This document shows, piece after piece, positions 34,491 to 45,746 of a stretch of DNA of 64,000 nucleotides (the stretch's first letter is position 1; each line of letters opens with the position of its first letter). Position numbers and translations under genes: made by a program. Source of the DNA: Ruegeria sp. HKCCD7303. GTDB taxonomy: Bacteria > Pseudomonadota > Alphaproteobacteria > Rhodobacterales > Rhodobacteraceae. The stretch is from the NCBI RefSeq assembly GCF_013111185.1, contig NZ_WVRE01000002.1, positions 434,001 through 498,000 on the forward strand, written 5' to 3'. The notes beneath the pieces were generated by a model. That model was not told the DNA's origin, did not search any database, and saw only the letters and a list, made by a program, of their open reading frames with translations.

Positions 34491-36308
34491 ATGGACCTGC
34501 GCAACATCGCAATCATCGCTCACGTGGACCACGGCAAAACGACCCTGGTGGATGAGCTTCTCAAACAATCCGGTGCGTTCCGGGAAAACCAAGCTGTGGC
34601 AGAACGAGCCATGGACAGTAATGACCTGGAACGCGAACGCGGAATCACCATTCTGGCTAAGGCAACATCCGTCGAATGGAATGGCACCCGCATCAACATC
34701 GTCGACACCCCCGGTCACGCCGATTTCGGTGGCGAGGTTGAACGGATTCTCAGCATGGTCGACGGCGTGGTTCTGCTGGTCGATGCCGCGGAAGGCCCTA
34801 TGCCGCAGACCAAGTTTGTGACCTCCAAGGCGCTAGCGTTAGGTCTGCGCCCGATCGTAGTTCTGAACAAGGTCGACAAACCCGATGCCGAGCCTGACCG
34901 CGCTCTGGACGAATGTTTCGACCTGTTTGCCAACCTTGGCGCCGATGACGACCAGCTGGATTTTCCGGCCATGTATGCTTCGGGCCGTTCTGGCTGGGCG
35001 GATATGGAACTGGACGGTCCCCGCAAGGATCTGAGCGCACTGTTCGATCTGATCGTCGATCACGTCCCTGCCCCCAAGCAGGTCGATCAAAAAGACCAAC
35101 CGTTCCGGATGTTGGCCACGACGCTTGGCAGCGACCCGTTCATCGGCCGCATTCTGACCGGTCGCGTCGAAAGCGGAACTTTGAAGGCGGGTGACAGCCT
35201 GAAGGCGCTTAGCCGCGACGGCACGCTGATCGAAAACTTCCGAGCCTCGAAGATCCTGGCATTCCGCGGCTTGGCGCAACAGCCCATCGACGTAGCCGAA
35301 GCTGGTGACATCGTAACCATTGCAGGCATGAGTAAGGCAACCGTGGCGGATTCGCTGGTTTCGCCGCAGGTCGAAGAGGCGCTGCCCGCGCAGCCCATCG
35401 ACCCGCCAACCATCACCGTGACCTTTGGTATCAACGACTCTCCGTTGGCTGGCCGCGACGGTAAAAAGGTTCAGTCCCGCGTCATCCGCGACCGGCTCAT
35501 GAAAGAAGCCGAGTCGAACGTTGCGATCCGGATTACCGACACGCCGGGCGGTGAAGCGTTCGAAGTTGCCGGCCGCGGCGAACTGCAAATGGGTGTTCTG
35601 ATCGAGAACATGCGCCGCGAGGGTTTCGAACTTAGTATCTCGCGCCCACAGGTTTTGTTCCGCGAAGAAAACGGCCAGCGGCTGGAACCGATCGAGGAAG
35701 TCACAATCGACGTGGATGATGAGTATTCTGGCTCGGTCATCGAAAAGATTACAGGTGCGCGAAAAGGTGAGTTGGTCGAAATGCGCCCTGCCGGTGCTGG
35801 CAAAACACGCATCATCGCGCATGTACCTTCGCGCGGTCTGATCGGGTATCACGGCGAGTTTTTGACGGATACACGTGGCACAGGTGTTCTAAACCGAGTG
35901 TTCCACGACTGGGCCCCACATAAAGGTCAAATCCCGGGCCGTCGCGCGGGCGTTCTGATCTCGATGGAAAACGGCCAGGCCGTGGCTTATGCGCTCTGGA
36001 ATTTGGAAGAGCGCGGCCGCATGTTCGTTGGCCCTCAGACCGACGTCTATCAGGGCATGGTGATCGGAGAGCATTCGCGCGACAACGACCTGGAAGTCAA
36101 TCCGCTCAAGGGCAAGAAACTCACCAACGTCCGCGCAAGCGGTTCGGACGATGCAGTACGCCTGACGCCTCACGTTCAATTTTCGTTGGAAGAAGCCATC
36201 GCCTATATCGATGACGACGAATTGGTCGAGGTGACGCCGAACGCTGTGCGGCTGCGCAAACGCTTTTTGGATCCGCACGAACGCAAACGAATGGCGAAAT
36301 CGGCCTGA
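34491..36308 (+). CDS. typA: Translational GTPase TypA/BipA
   Basis: 605 aa. G1 [10 protein letters not shown], switch region [11 protein letters not shown]3 DTPGHADF, G4 NKVDKPDA. Domains II, III, V and the BipA-specific C-terminal domain follow ([37 protein letters not shown]). It binds the ribosome and helps 50S assembly and stress adaptation. Monocistronic with a terminator. Confidence 0.97.
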   Translation: MDLRNIAIIAHVDHGKTTLVDELLKQSGAFRENQAVAERAMDSNDLERERGITILAKATSVEWNGTRINIVDTPGHADFGGEVERILSMVDGVVLLVDAAEGPMPQTKFVTSKALALGLRPIVVLNKVDKPDAEPDRALDECFDLFANLGADDDQLDFPAMYASGRSGWADMELDGPRKDLSALFDLIVDHVPAPKQVDQKDQPFRMLATTLGSDPFIGRILTGRVESGTLKAGDSLKALSRDGTLIENFRASKILAFRGLAQQPIDVAEAGDIVTIAGMSKATVADSLVSPQVEEALPAQPIDPPTITVTFGINDSPLAGRDGKKVQSRVIRDRLMKEAESNVAIRITDTPGGEAFEVAGRGELQMGVLIENMRREGFELSISRPQVLFREENGQRLEPIEEVTIDVDDEYSGSVIEKITGARKGELVEMRPAGAGKTRIIAHVPSRGLIGYHGEFLTDTRGTGVLNRVFHDWAPHKGQIPGRRAGVLISMENGQAVAYALWNLEERGRMFVGPQTDVYQGMVIGEHSRDNDLEVNPLKGKKLTNVRASGSDDAVRLTPHVQFSLEEAIAYIDDDELVEVTPNAVRLRKRFLDPHERKRMAKSA

Positions 36309-36397
36309 TCAACCTGCGCCTGTATCGGCCCAAATGGGAAACAATGGCGATACTGTGGCATTTTTGCTTCCTATGGGTCAAAAAACGAAATTCGGAG

Positions 36398-36425
36398 AGC
36401 CGGGCAAAACGCCCGGCTTTTTCTT
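36398..36425 (+). terminator. Terminator after typA
   Basis: Eight-pair stem AGCCGGGC / GCCCGGCT, five-base loop, then TTTTTC. Confidence 0.85.
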
Positions 36426-36608
36426 GAAAACATGTGCTTTTCTACCTTAAATTGCATTATTTTTGCTCCATTCTCTCTTCCCACATATTGCGATTAAGTC
36501 GATCTCAAGGTGTAAATGTGCCCGAAGTGTGATGATCTTCACTCACACGACCAAAATAATGGTGCATAGGGATGCACGTGATAGGTACCGAGTTCCAAGG
36601 AGTTAATG

Positions 36609-37190
36609 ATGGTTTTTCGTTCCCTTAAGTTACCAGTTTTTTTAGCCGCCACGACTTTTGTGGTCGCTCCTGTAACCGAAGCTTTTGCAAGTGGGGCGTG
36701 TACTGTCAAAACGGCGCGCCAGTCTGCTGGTTCTCCTGGAGTGCTCTGCGAATGCGATTCAGTTACATCCGCGATGCTGCGCTATATCCAGCGTCGGGCT
36801 GATTTTCAGGAGATCGTTGCACGCTTGGGCGCAGAGTGCTCGCCGCTTGCGGATTTGCTGACTGACCTCCCCACAGCATCAATCGGCGCTTCCGATCAGA
36901 GAGCGGGGGATGGTCCAGCAAATGAAGGCCAAGATACAGGCCTTACTGGCGGGCCGGGCCCATCTGGTCCGAGCGGAAGTCCGGAAACCACCGGAGGAGA
37001 AACTCCAGGAGGAGAAGGACCACGTGGGGGCGAGCCAGAGGGCGAACAGCCCGGTGGCGAACAGCCTGGTGGTGAAGAGCCTGGTGGTGAAGAACCCGGT
37101 GGTGAAGAGCCCGGTGGCGAAGAGCCTGGTGGTGAAGAACCCGGTGGCGAAGAACCCGGTGGCGAAGAACCCGGCGAAGAGTTGCGGTGA
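36609..37190 (+). CDS. Secreted protein with C-terminal PGGEE pentapeptide repeats
   Basis: 193 aa. The second of two adjacent ATGs (36609) is preferred because AAGGAG lies six bases upstream; for the first the spacing is only three. A signal peptide (to about FASG) is followed by a 65-residue domain with four cysteines (GACTV, LCEC, AECSP) and then a low-complexity half: Gly/Pro-rich (GGPGPSGPSGSP), then eight PGGE(E/Q) units and PGEELR. No family recognised. The very acidic, proline-rich tail could be a spacer, a calcium-binding or surface segment. Located in a less GC-rich region between terminators. Confidence 0.72.
   Translation: MVFRSLKLPVFLAATTFVVAPVTEAFASGACTVKTARQSAGSPGVLCECDSVTSAMLRYIQRRADFQEIVARLGAECSPLADLLTDLPTASIGASDQRAGDGPANEGQDTGLTGGPGPSGPSGSPETTGGETPGGEGPRGGEPEGEQPGGEQPGGEEPGGEEPGGEEPGGEEPGGEEPGGEEPGGEEPGEELR
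37050..37169 (+). repeat. In-frame 15-bp tandem repeat, eight units
   Basis: Eight consecutive 15-bp units of the form CCY-GGT-GGY-GAA-RAR encode PGGEE (first unit PGGEQ). Units differ only at third positions and one CAG/GAG change, so copy number could vary by slippage or recombination between strains. Confidence 0.9.
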
Positions 37191-37313
37191 TCGCAAGCTA
37201 ACTTGGTCGCTGAACCTTATTCGAAGGCCTGCTTTTTTGACGAATAAATATTTGTCGTTGCCGGTTTGGTTGGTGCAAAATTTCGAAGTACCAAGGTGAG
37301 CTAAAAAGAGATT

Positions 37314-37340
37314 ACGGGCGCGTAATAACCTTGCGCCCGT
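37314..37340 (-). terminator. Hairpin downstream of the protease gene
   Basis: Eight-pair stem ACGGGCGC / GCGCCCGT with an 11-base loop; on the minus strand a T-run follows six bases after the stem. Probably terminates the BTLCP gene. Confidence 0.45.
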
Positions 37341-37376
37341 GAATCAAATACCCAAAGTTAAAAATACACACTAGCC

Positions 37377-38000
37377 TTAGCTGTGCCCGTAGATGCCGAC
37401 CCATCCACTGGGCCGTTTCGGGTCTTGCATCCGCAGAAACAGGTAACGTGTAGCTGCCCAGGGTTTGATGCGATTGGTTTGGTTGTCCAGGATAAGATCT
37501 CCTTGATCCGACCGGTAAACCAGAACCGCATGTGGGATACGGCGCGTGTCCAAAACTGTGGCGATCAAAAGTTTGTTTGGATCGACACCGGCATGAACCA
37601 GCTCTCGCTTTTTCAGAAGCGCAAAATCCTCGCAGTCACCCCCAAGGGCCGTCGGCAGCGCCCACCGTTCGCGAGTTTTATATTGAGATTGATCAGTAAT
37701 TTCACGGGTGGATCTGTTCACCCGCCGGTTTATTTGTTCGACAACCTTTAGTTCTTGTTGACTGGACAGGGCCGCCGAACGTTTCGCCGTACATGCCCAA
37801 CGGTACTGATCACACAGGTTTATCGCTCCGGACGGTGGCGGTGAAGAAGCAACAGCAGGAATAAAGCGCCCTTCCGACGCCTGGGCATCTGTTGTGCTAA
37901 TAGGCGAAGCCAGGAACACGACCCCAAGGCCAATGACACACGCGGCAGCGGTCAAAACCTTTGCAATCTGTTCGTTGGTCGTTTTGATCAATGATGTCAT
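37377..38000 (-). CDS. Periplasmic transglutaminase-like cysteine peptidase (BTLCP/DUF920, LapG-like fold)
   Basis: 207 aa from the ATG at 38000. The N-terminus (VLTAAACVIGLGVVFLASP) is a signal peptide or anchor. The catalytic residues are clear: Cys in ALGGDCEDFALLK, His in RIPHAVLVY and Asp in LILDNQTN. LapG in Pseudomonas, of this family, cleaves a surface adhesin under c-di-GMP control. No LapD-like receptor or large adhesin is in the window, so the substrate is unknown. Confidence 0.85.
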   Translation of the reverse strand: MTSLIKTTNEQIAKVLTAAACVIGLGVVFLASPISTTDAQASEGRFIPAVASSPPPSGAINLCDQYRWACTAKRSAALSSQQELKVVEQINRRVNRSTREITDQSQYKTRERWALPTALGGDCEDFALLKKRELVHAGVDPNKLLIATVLDTRRIPHAVLVYRSDQGDLILDNQTNRIKPWAATRYLFLRMQDPKRPSGWVGIYGHS

Positions 38001-38249
38001 GCCTATTCCCTGGTTCAGTATCATTCGTATGATTGCCGATACCGCAGGACTATATTCCACTTCTTGAACCTATCGCTGAACGGGCCTCAGTCGCAATCAT
38101 AGAGAACCTGCAAAAGAAAAAGGGCGAAAATTCGTTCTACAATTTGACAATTTCGGGTGGGAAATTGGATAGAGTCGCCACAATTCTGGAAAACTCACGC
38201 GGAAAAAAACATTAAGAAGGCGACGTAAGATTTTGTAATAAAGTAGAAT

Positions 38250-38276
38250 AAAAAAACAGCCTGCAAATGCAGGCTG
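38250..38276 (-). terminator. Terminator of the alaS-DUF1330 unit
   Basis: On the minus strand, stem CAGCCTGC / GCAGGCTG with a four-base loop is followed by a run of six to seven T. It lies 72 bp past the DUF1330 stop. Confidence 0.85.
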
Positions 38277-38347
38277 CTCTAAGGGCTCGATACCCAACAT
38301 TAAGCTGAAAACTGCTGAAACCAGCAAAACAGCGTTATGTTCTACAC

Positions 38348-38635
38348 TTATTCGGTGATCTCGACCACGACCAACTCTCGTTCACTGGCGGTTCGGGCGT
38401 GATTCAGCGCCTGTTGGTACTCGTCTGAGTTGTAGCACTCGACCGCTGCCTCCAAAGAAGGGAATCGGGCGACCACGTTGCGGGGCCGCTCTTTTCCTTC
38501 CAGCTGAACATACCGTGCGGCGCGCGCTATGAATTCACCACCGTGCTTGGCAATGGCTGGTCCGGCAAGTTCAGCGTATTTTCCGTATGCCTCGGCGTCC
38601 GTTACCGTTACATGCGCGATCCAGAGTGCTGCCAT
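38348..38635 (-). CDS. DUF1330-family protein
   Basis: 95 aa, a ferredoxin-like (dimeric alpha-beta barrel) small protein: WIAHVTVTDAEAYGKYAELA, HGGEFIARAAR, VVARFPSLEAAVECYNSDEYQQAL. Function of the family is unknown. It begins one base after the alaS stop and is cotranscribed with it. Confidence 0.88.
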   Translation of the reverse strand: MAALWIAHVTVTDAEAYGKYAELAGPAIAKHGGEFIARAARYVQLEGKERPRNVVARFPSLEAAVECYNSDEYQQALNHARTASERELVVVEITE

Positions 38636-38636
38636 C

Positions 38637-41309
38637 TTAACCTCCCATTACTTGTTCCGCGGCCTCAATTGCGGCTTCTGCATTCGATGCGTCCTTGCCG
38701 CCGCCTTGGGCCATATCCGGTCGGCCACCACCGCCCTTGCCGCCCAATTCGACGACAGCAGCTTTGACCAGATCTACCGCCGAAACGGTCCCGGTCAGGT
38801 CTTCCGTTACACCGGCTGCAACCGCTGCCTTGCCTCCCGTATCTGCAATAAGAAGGACTGCACCCGACCCCAGGCGGGCCTTGTGTTCGTCGATCAGCGC
38901 GGGAAGATCCTTACCCGAAACTCCGCTGAGCGTTTGGGCCAGGAATTTTACACCGTTGACGTCACGCGCATCAGCCCCGCCGCCCTGTCCGGCGCCTCCG
39001 GCCATTGCCAGATCGCGACGCAGTTGAGCTACTTCGTTCTGCAAGGATTTGCGTTCGTCCAACAGTCCTTTCACACGGGCGACCACGTCATCTGGCTGCG
39101 CTTTCAGTTCCAGCGCCACCTGAGCAAGCCGGTGATCTTGGGCCGAGAGGTAACGGTTGGCCTCGTCCCCGGTCAGCGCTTCGATCCGGCGTACACCGGC
39201 ACTGCTGGCGCTGTCGCCCAGTACCACAAAAGTGCCGATATCCCCTGTCTGGCGCACATGAGTACCGCCGCACAGTTCTATCGACCATGTTTCACCATCC
39301 TGTCCCTTGCCGGTCGGGGCCTTGCCCATCGAGACAACACGTACTTCGTCGCCGTATTTCTCTCCAAACAGCGCCTGCGCCCCCAGTTCGCGCGCGTCGT
39401 CGGGTGTCATGACCCGGGTTTCGACGGTTGAGTTCTGGCGAATGAAGCTGTTCACTTCGCGTTCGACCTTTTGGATTTCCTCAAGGCTCAGTGCTTTGGA
39501 ATGGCTGAAGTCAAACCGCAAGCGATCCGCCGCATTCAGCGAGCCGCGCTGCGCCACATGATCCCCCAGCGCCTCCCGCAACGCTTCGTGCAGCAGGTGT
39601 GTGGCCGAATGGTTGGCCCGAATGGCGGATCGGCGGGCGTGATCGACCTCAAGCTCGACCGCGTCCCCTTTGGAGAGTGTGCCGTTTTCGACTGTAACCT
39701 TATGCGCATAGACTTTGCCATCGGCAAACTTTTTGGTGTCATCCACGCGGCTTAGGTCGTCGCGATCATCAACGCGGCGCAATTCTCCGGTGTCACCGAT
39801 TTGACCACCGGCCTCGCCATAAAACGGGGTCTGGTTCACGACAACCCAGCCGCTGCCACCGGCCTTGATCGCATCGACGAGAGTGCCTTCCACGACCAAC
39901 GCGGCAACCTGCGCTTCGGCCTTCTCGGTCTCGTAGCCCAAGAAATCTGTCGCACCTGCCGTATCTAAGACATCAAACCACACGGCCTGATCTGCAGCTT
40001 CGCCGGACCCGGCCCAAGCCGCCCGCGCCTTGGCTTTTTGCTCTGCCATCGCAGAATCAAACCCGTGGGTATCCACGGCGCGACCCTTCTCGCGCAGCGC
40101 ATCCTGCGTCAAGTCCAACGGGAAGCCATAGGTGTCATAGAGTTTGAAGGCCGCAGCCCCTGGCAAAGGCGCGCCTTCGGCAAGCCCGGCTACCTCGTCA
40201 TCCAACAGCTTCAAGCCGCGATCCAGTGTTTGCTTGAACTTAGTTTCTTCAAGCAACAAAGTCTCTTCAATCAGGGGCTGGGCCTGCGTCAGTTCCGAGT
40301 AATGCCCGCCCATCTGCTGCACCAGCGTTGGAACAAGGCGGTGCATCACCGGATCCTTGGCCCCCAATAGGTGCGCATGGCGCATGGCACGGCGCATGAT
40401 CCGCCGCAGAACGTAACCGCGCCCATCATTGCTGGGCATGACGCCATCGGCAATCAGGAACGAGGTCGATCGCAGGTGGTCCGCAATGACGCGGTGATGC
40501 ACGTTTTGATCCCCATAGGGATCCACGCCGGTCGCATCTGCAGACGCCTCGATCAGGGTTTTGAATAGATCAGTGTCATAGTTGTCATGGCTGCCCTGCA
40601 ACAACGCACCGATCCGCTCCAGCCCCATGCCAGTGTCAATGGACTGCATGTCCAGTTCGACCATCGAACCATCTTCGAACTGCTCGTTCTGCATGAAGAC
40701 GACGTTCCAGATTTCGATGAAACGATCACCATCTTCTTCGGCCGATCCCGGAGGGCCTCCCCAGATGTGATCGCCATGGTCATAGAAAATCTCGGTGCAC
40801 GGTCCGCAGGGACCGGTCGGGCCCATCTGCCAAAAATTATCATTGGTGGCGATGCGGATGATGCGGTCCTCGGGAACACCGACCTTTTTCCAGATCTCAA
40901 ACGCTTCGTCATCGGTGTGATAGACGGTGGTCAGCAGGCGGTTTTTGTCTATGCCGAATTCCTTGGTAATCAGGTTCCAAGCGAACGGGATTGCTTCATG
41001 CTTGAAATAGTCGCCAAAGGAAAAGTTACCCAGCATCTCGAAAAACGTGTGGTGACGCGCGGTATAGCCCACATTGTCGAGGTCGTTATGTTTGCCACCG
41101 GCCCGCACACATTTCTGGGCGGTTGTGGCACGTGTGTAGTCGCGGGTTTCCAAACCAGTGAACAGGTTCTTGAACTGGACCATGCCAGAATTCACGAACA
41201 TCAGCGTTGGGTCGTTGCGTGGAACCAGCGGGCTGGATGCCACAACCTCATGCCCCTGTTTTTCAAAGTAATTCAGAAAGGTCGATCGGATATCGTTCAG
41301 GGTTGGCAT
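38637..41309 (-). CDS. alaS: Alanyl-tRNA synthetase
   Basis: 890 aa from the ATG at 41309 ([20 protein letters not shown]). The class II catalytic core ([35 protein letters not shown]), the editing domain with zinc-site motifs [12 protein letters not shown] and [13 protein letters not shown], and the C-terminal C-Ala domain ([10 protein letters not shown] onward) are all present. Joins alanine to tRNA-Ala. Confidence 0.98.
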   Translation of the reverse strand: MPTLNDIRSTFLNYFEKQGHEVVASSPLVPRNDPTLMFVNSGMVQFKNLFTGLETRDYTRATTAQKCVRAGGKHNDLDNVGYTARHHTFFEMLGNFSFGDYFKHEAIPFAWNLITKEFGIDKNRLLTTVYHTDDEAFEIWKKVGVPEDRIIRIATNDNFWQMGPTGPCGPCTEIFYDHGDHIWGGPPGSAEEDGDRFIEIWNVVFMQNEQFEDGSMVELDMQSIDTGMGLERIGALLQGSHDNYDTDLFKTLIEASADATGVDPYGDQNVHHRVIADHLRSTSFLIADGVMPSNDGRGYVLRRIMRRAMRHAHLLGAKDPVMHRLVPTLVQQMGGHYSELTQAQPLIEETLLLEETKFKQTLDRGLKLLDDEVAGLAEGAPLPGAAAFKLYDTYGFPLDLTQDALREKGRAVDTHGFDSAMAEQKAKARAAWAGSGEAADQAVWFDVLDTAGATDFLGYETEKAEAQVAALVVEGTLVDAIKAGGSGWVVVNQTPFYGEAGGQIGDTGELRRVDDRDDLSRVDDTKKFADGKVYAHKVTVENGTLSKGDAVELEVDHARRSAIRANHSATHLLHEALREALGDHVAQRGSLNAADRLRFDFSHSKALSLEEIQKVEREVNSFIRQNSTVETRVMTPDDARELGAQALFGEKYGDEVRVVSMGKAPTGKGQDGETWSIELCGGTHVRQTGDIGTFVVLGDSASSAGVRRIEALTGDEANRYLSAQDHRLAQVALELKAQPDDVVARVKGLLDERKSLQNEVAQLRRDLAMAGGAGQGGGADARDVNGVKFLAQTLSGVSGKDLPALIDEHKARLGSGAVLLIADTGGKAAVAAGVTEDLTGTVSAVDLVKAAVVELGGKGGGGRPDMAQGGGKDASNAEAAIEAAEQVMGG

Positions 41310-41490
41310 TGGGCTCTCTCGGCGCACATAAATCTTGGTCTCCGCAGGTTTATCCCCCTGTCAGAAAAGTGTCCACAGCAGAGGTGTGCCAGAATGCGGC
41401 AAGGCGATCCTATGGACCGCCTTGTTACAGGAGTTTCCTATTCTGTTTGAAACGAAACCCACCGAATGATCTTGCTCCGTTCTGCGGCCT

Positions 41491-42558
41491 TTAAGCTTCC
41501 AGGATATCGTCATCCTCAGCAGCACCCGGAGGCATATCGAAATCCAACCCATGCGCGGCGCGGATCTTATCTTCGATCTCAAATGCGATCCGGTTGTTGT
41601 CGCGCAAGTATTGCTTGGCATTTTCACGCCCCTGCCCGATCCGTTCATCGCCATAGCTGAACCATGAGCCTGACTTTTCAACCACGCCTGCTTTGACACC
41701 GAGGTCCAGCAGCTCACCCATTTTAGAGATGCCTTCGCCGTACATGATGTCGAATTCGACCTGTTTGAACGGCGGCGCAACCTTGTTCTTGACGACTTTG
41801 ACGCGGGTCTGGTTGCCGACAACCTCATCCCGATCCTTGATCGCACCGATGCGGCGGATATCCAGACGCACCGAGCTGTAGAATTTCAGCGCGTTACCAC
41901 CGGTGGTGGTTTCCGGGCTGCCGAACATCACGCCGATTTTCATCCGGATCTGGTTGATGAAGATCACCATGCAGTTCGAACGACTGATCGAACCCGTCAG
42001 CTTACGCATCGCCTGGCTCATTAGACGGGCCTGAACGCCAACATTACTGTCGCCCATATCGCCTTCCAGCTCGGATTTCGGCGTCAGAGCGGCCACCGAG
42101 TCGACCACGACCATGTTGACCGCCCCCGAACGCACCAGCGTATCGGTGATTTCCAGTGCCTGTTCACCAGTGTCCGGCTGCGAGATCAGCAACTCATCCA
42201 AATCGACGCCCAGTTTGCGAGCATATTGCGGGTCCAATGCGTGCTCTGCATCAACAAAGGCGCACACACCTCCACGTTTTTGTTGTTCGGCAATACAGTG
42301 CAGCGTCAGAGTCGTTTTGCCCGAGCTTTCCGGGCCATAAATTTCAACAATCCGCCCCATTGGCAGACCACCGATTCCCAGCGCGATATCCAGTCCCAGA
42401 GAGCCGGTCGAGCTTGCTTCGATATCCTGCTTGGCACCTTCGCCCAGCTTCATGATCGAACCCTTACCGAATTGCCGTTCGATCTGGGCCAGTGCGCTGT
42501 CGAGCGCCTTTTGCTTGTCTGCGTTTTTCTTGTCGCTCATTGTCAGAAGATCCGCCAT
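41491..42558 (-). CDS. recA: Recombinase RecA
   Basis: 355 aa from the ATG at 42558 ([23 protein letters not shown]); an internal start at the second Met is possible. Walker [11 protein letters not shown], Walker [11 protein letters not shown], loop L1 around [12 protein letters not shown], loop L2 [22 protein letters not shown]. Drives homologous recombination and LexA self-cleavage. An SOS box lies 56-70 bp upstream. Confidence 0.98.
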   Translation of the reverse strand: MADLLTMSDKKNADKQKALDSALAQIERQFGKGSIMKLGEGAKQDIEASSTGSLGLDIALGIGGLPMGRIVEIYGPESSGKTTLTLHCIAEQQKRGGVCAFVDAEHALDPQYARKLGVDLDELLISQPDTGEQALEITDTLVRSGAVNMVVVDSVAALTPKSELEGDMGDSNVGVQARLMSQAMRKLTGSISRSNCMVIFINQIRMKIGVMFGSPETTTGGNALKFYSSVRLDIRRIGAIKDRDEVVGNQTRVKVVKNKVAPPFKQVEFDIMYGEGISKMGELLDLGVKAGVVEKSGSWFSYGDERIGQGRENAKQYLRDNNRIAFEIEDKIRAAHGLDFDMPPGAAEDDDILEA

Positions 42559-42613
42559 TGTCCTGTCGCCTTCCCTTTTGTCACACCCTTGATCGGGCGG
42601 CAATCGCTGCTTT

Positions 42614-42628
42614 GTTCGCCTCTTGTTC
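42614..42628 (-). promoter_or_regulatory. LexA (SOS) box upstream of recA
   Basis: Plus-strand GTTC-N7-GTTC (GAAC-N7-GAAC on the coding strand) with exactly seven bases between, the direct-repeat LexA site known for alphaproteobacteria. It is 56 bp before the recA ATG. Confidence 0.8.
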
Positions 42629-42750
42629 CTTATGGGACCAAAAAGAGAACATTTCAACTAAAACTTACAGAACTCACTCTTCTGCAATTGTGTTAAAGAG
42701 TCGTTTACGACAATCTGCTCAGAGGATCAGATTGAAGCGGAACGCGATAT

Positions 42751-43344
42751 ATGCTTGTTTTTTATGAAGAACGTCTGGCTTTTCTTGCCGTTCCAAAAAC
42801 CGGCAGCACGGCGTATCACAGTGCATTGCGTGACCGCGCGGATTTTGTTGTGACACATCCTCCTGAGTTGAAACATGCGCCGGTGCGCCGATTTGATCGT
42901 TTTTTTCAGAACATCTTCCTGAAAATGTACGATACAGAAATGGAAATAATGGCTGTCGTCCGTGAACCCATCGATTGGCTGGGCAGCTGGTATCGGTTTC
43001 GCAACCGCGATGACCTGATTGGACACCCTCATTCCACACATGATGTTAGTTTCGACGCTTTCGTCCAAGCCTATATGCAAGACAAGCGTCCCGAGTTCGC
43101 CGATGTTGGCAGCCAAAGCCAGTTCTTCCGCACCCGCAGCAACGGTCGTGGTGCTACGCATATCTTCAAATACGAAAACCAAACCCGGATTCTGGAATTC
43201 CTGCAGACACGGCTAAACATGGAAATCGACTTGCCGCTTGAAAACGTGTCGCCTGCCGCAAACCTGAACTTGTCAAAAGATACGGAAAGCCGATTCCGCA
43301 ACAGGTTCGCCGCCGAATTTGCGATCCACGATGCGGCGTTGTAA
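42751..43344 (+). CDS. Sulfotransferase-family protein
   Basis: 197 aa. The N-terminal FLAVPKTGSTAYHSAL is a 5'-phosphosulfate-binding loop (PKTGST) of PAPS-dependent sulfotransferases, and VVREPIDWLGSWY is the 3'-phosphate motif. It is short for the family, so the acceptor domain is small. Acceptor unknown. Its stop directly abuts the stop of convergent cckA. Confidence 0.75.
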   Translation: MLVFYEERLAFLAVPKTGSTAYHSALRDRADFVVTHPPELKHAPVRRFDRFFQNIFLKMYDTEMEIMAVVREPIDWLGSWYRFRNRDDLIGHPHSTHDVSFDAFVQAYMQDKRPEFADVGSQSQFFRTRSNGRGATHIFKYENQTRILEFLQTRLNMEIDLPLENVSPAANLNLSKDTESRFRNRFAAEFAIHDAAL

Positions 43345-45636
43345 TCAGTTCAATTGTTGAAAAACGGCCTCGGTCAGTTGATTAAGTGAGAACGGTTTGG
43401 GCAGGAATGTCGAATTAGCGATACCCGGTCCAGATTCGCCGAACGCGCCCTCGGTATAGCCCGAGACAAACACCACCCGCGCGTCCGGGCGTGTTTCGTG
43501 CGCTTTGCGCACCCAAGTTGGCCCGTCCATACCCGGCATAACCACGTCGGTTACAAAGACATCCACATTCAAAGTGGTATCCTCAAGCAACCTGAGCGCC
43601 TCTTCCGCCGAGTCCGCCTCAAGCACCGTATACCCTTTCAAACGCAATGCACGCGTTGCAAAGGCGCGTACCGGCGCTTCGTCTTCGACCAAAAGCACAA
43701 CCCCTTCGCCTTGCCGCGTGCTTTGTGGGTCGGGTTGGTCAGAAGTTTTTTCTTCGACCTCGTCAGCGGCGGTGCAAATCGGCAAAATGACCGTGAACTC
43801 TGTACCACGCCCCATCACACTGTCGACAAAGATAAAACCTCCGGTTTGTTTCACAATGCCATAAACGGTCGAAAGCCCTAACCCAGTGCCTTCACCCGTG
43901 CGTTTCGTTGTATAGAAAGGCTCAAACACTTTTTGCAGCTTGTCAGCCGGTATACCTGAGCCGCTGTCCACCACTTTTACCGTTACATATTCTCCGGGAT
44001 GCACCGTTGCACGATCTCGGCTGAGAGGGTGTGACAGACGCATGACCTCAGTCTCAATGCGAATCTCGCCACCATCAGGCATCGCGTCTCGGGCATTGAC
44101 CACAAGGTTCATCAAAACCTGTTCCAATTGCCGCTTGTCAGCGCGCACCGGTTTGAGAACTGGATCGTGGCTGAGCGTCAACTGAACCTTTTCGCCCACC
44201 AATCTGTTCAAAAGGTGAATGAGGTCCGAAATCGTGTCGCGCAGATCAAGAACTTCGGGCCTGAGCGTTTGTTTCCGGGAAAACGCCAAGAGCTGGCTGA
44301 CCAATGCTGCTGCGCGGTTGGCGTTCTGATTGATCTGCACCAGATCTCCATAGTCTGGGTCATTTTGATCATGCCGCAGCAGCAACAAGTCGCAATGACC
44401 CGAGATTGCCGTCAACAGGTTGTTGAAATCATGCGCGACGCCGCCGGCCAATTGTCCCACGGCTTGCATTTTCTGGCCCTGGACAAACTGCGCCTCCAGT
44501 GTTTTCAGCTCGGTGGCATCATTCAAGACGGCAATCAGACCCGCCTTGCCCTCTAAGGCAGCTTTGCTCAATGTGACTTGCACAAAGACCTCTTTGTCAT
44601 CCCGGATCAACTGCAGGAACTCTGATCGCGGCACGTCTTCGTCCGAAGCCGTTTGCGCCAGCCAATCGCGAAGTGGAATGCGCAGCCCCCGCATAATTTC
44701 ATTGATGCAGGTTCCCTTGAGGCTGTCTTTCCCCAAGAGCTTTGCAGCCAGCCTGTTAGTGTCAAGAATTGTGCCATCCGAAGACAAGTTAAGGATTGGC
44801 ACTGGCAGATCCTCAATCGACGCGCCTGCCCCGGGAGGTGAAGACAGTTGTATAGGGATCAATCCCAATCGCCGATGCGACCCGGATGAGGACAATTCGG
44901 CAACGGCAACCGAATCCACACCATTTCGAGTTCGAACCTGGTTGATCGCCCCCACACTTGGCGCCCCACCACAAAACAGGTCCTGAAAATCGCCAAGATC
45001 AGCCCCAAACATCTTTTCGGCGACAGAATTGAACTGCAGGATTTCACCTTTGCGTCCAACGGAGAGAACCGGGATGGTTAACTCTCGGCAGCTTTTGTCG
45101 TCGCATTCCTGAAAGCGCCAGCAATATACCTCGGGTCTCAATCGGAAAACTGTTACAGCCATCATGTTGGCATTGCTGGGAAATTCCTCGTATGCACGGT
45201 CGCTCAAATGTGCCTGAGATTGCAGCCTGAACAAAACTGCTTGCGGGTTCGAAAATGTCGACCGCAGGCACAAGGTCAGTGGTTTTTCGGCTTCGGCACC
45301 AAACCGCCTTTGTGCGTGCGTATTGGCAAGCAGAATATCACCATACCCGTTAGCAACTAGAACCGGAGCATCTTCTAGTTCCGAAAATAAGCGCATAATG
45401 GAAATGCTACGCAGTTCGAATCTGAGCTCCACCTGTTTTTTGGCTACGAAACAAAGCAGAACACCTAGCAGAGAGAGACCCGCCACTTTCAGGCCTGCGC
45501 CCCAGTTGGGCGGCACCAAATCTGTGAAAGGTGCTATCGTGATTAATAAAGCCAACACCAGCAACGATCCTACGCGCATCGCTGAGGGTTGATGGGCAGC
45601 AGTAGGGTCGCGTAACAAAGCGGCAGTATCAGGCAT
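43345..45636 (-). CDS. cckA: Cell-cycle hybrid histidine kinase CckA
   Basis: 763 aa. Two N-terminal transmembrane helices (about 20-65), PAS domains, a HisKA domain with [15 protein letters not shown] (phospho-acceptor His), HATPase motifs ([31 protein letters not shown]) and a C-terminal receiver domain with the phospho-Asp in [13 protein letters not shown] and the Lys in [11 protein letters not shown]. The ending and domain order are those of CckA, which feeds phosphate through ChpT to CtrA. In Rhodobacterales this pathway governs motility and gene transfer agents more than division. A CtrA-type site lies in its promoter. Confidence 0.92.
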   Translation of the reverse strand: MPDTAALLRDPTAAHQPSAMRVGSLLVLALLITIAPFTDLVPPNWGAGLKVAGLSLLGVLLCFVAKKQVELRFELRSISIMRLFSELEDAPVLVANGYGDILLANTHAQRRFGAEAEKPLTLCLRSTFSNPQAVLFRLQSQAHLSDRAYEEFPSNANMMAVTVFRLRPEVYCWRFQECDDKSCRELTIPVLSVGRKGEILQFNSVAEKMFGADLGDFQDLFCGGAPSVGAINQVRTRNGVDSVAVAELSSSGSHRRLGLIPIQLSSPPGAGASIEDLPVPILNLSSDGTILDTNRLAAKLLGKDSLKGTCINEIMRGLRIPLRDWLAQTASDEDVPRSEFLQLIRDDKEVFVQVTLSKAALEGKAGLIAVLNDATELKTLEAQFVQGQKMQAVGQLAGGVAHDFNNLLTAISGHCDLLLLRHDQNDPDYGDLVQINQNANRAAALVSQLLAFSRKQTLRPEVLDLRDTISDLIHLLNRLVGEKVQLTLSHDPVLKPVRADKRQLEQVLMNLVVNARDAMPDGGEIRIETEVMRLSHPLSRDRATVHPGEYVTVKVVDSGSGIPADKLQKVFEPFYTTKRTGEGTGLGLSTVYGIVKQTGGFIFVDSVMGRGTEFTVILPICTAADEVEEKTSDQPDPQSTRQGEGVVLLVEDEAPVRAFATRALRLKGYTVLEADSAEEALRLLEDTTLNVDVFVTDVVMPGMDGPTWVRKAHETRPDARVVFVSGYTEGAFGESGPGIANSTFLPKPFSLNQLTEAVFQQLN

Positions 45637-45682
45637 TAAAAAGGCTCAAGGGCAAAGGTATCGGCAGTAACAGCACAAATGG

Positions 45683-45697
45683 TTAACGCGCGCTTAA
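45683..45697 (-). promoter_or_regulatory. Candidate CtrA site (TTAA-N7-TTAA) upstream of cckA
   Basis: TTAA at 45683-45686 and 45694-45697 with seven bases (CGCGCGC) between, 47 bp before the cckA ATG. Position and exact spacing fit autoregulation of the phosphorelay by its own output regulator. Confidence 0.6.
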
Positions 45698-45746
45698 CAA
45701 AACGCGAAAAGCGAACTTCTACCTAAGGTTGTTATTTGCCGAAAGG

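Noticed and set aside
34839..35852. 337-codon minus-strand ORF inside typA
   Set aside because: Antisense shadow of a universally conserved GTPase.
37050..37169. Short regular repeats considered as a CRISPR array
   Set aside because: Units are contiguous 15-mers without spacers and encode an in-frame pentapeptide.
38033..38215. 60-codon plus-strand ORF starting with TTG between the BTLCP gene and the alaS terminator
   Set aside because: Its composition is protein-like, but it needs a TTG start, has no ribosome binding site, starts right after a stop codon and sits in the promoter region of the divergent protease gene. Not enough support.
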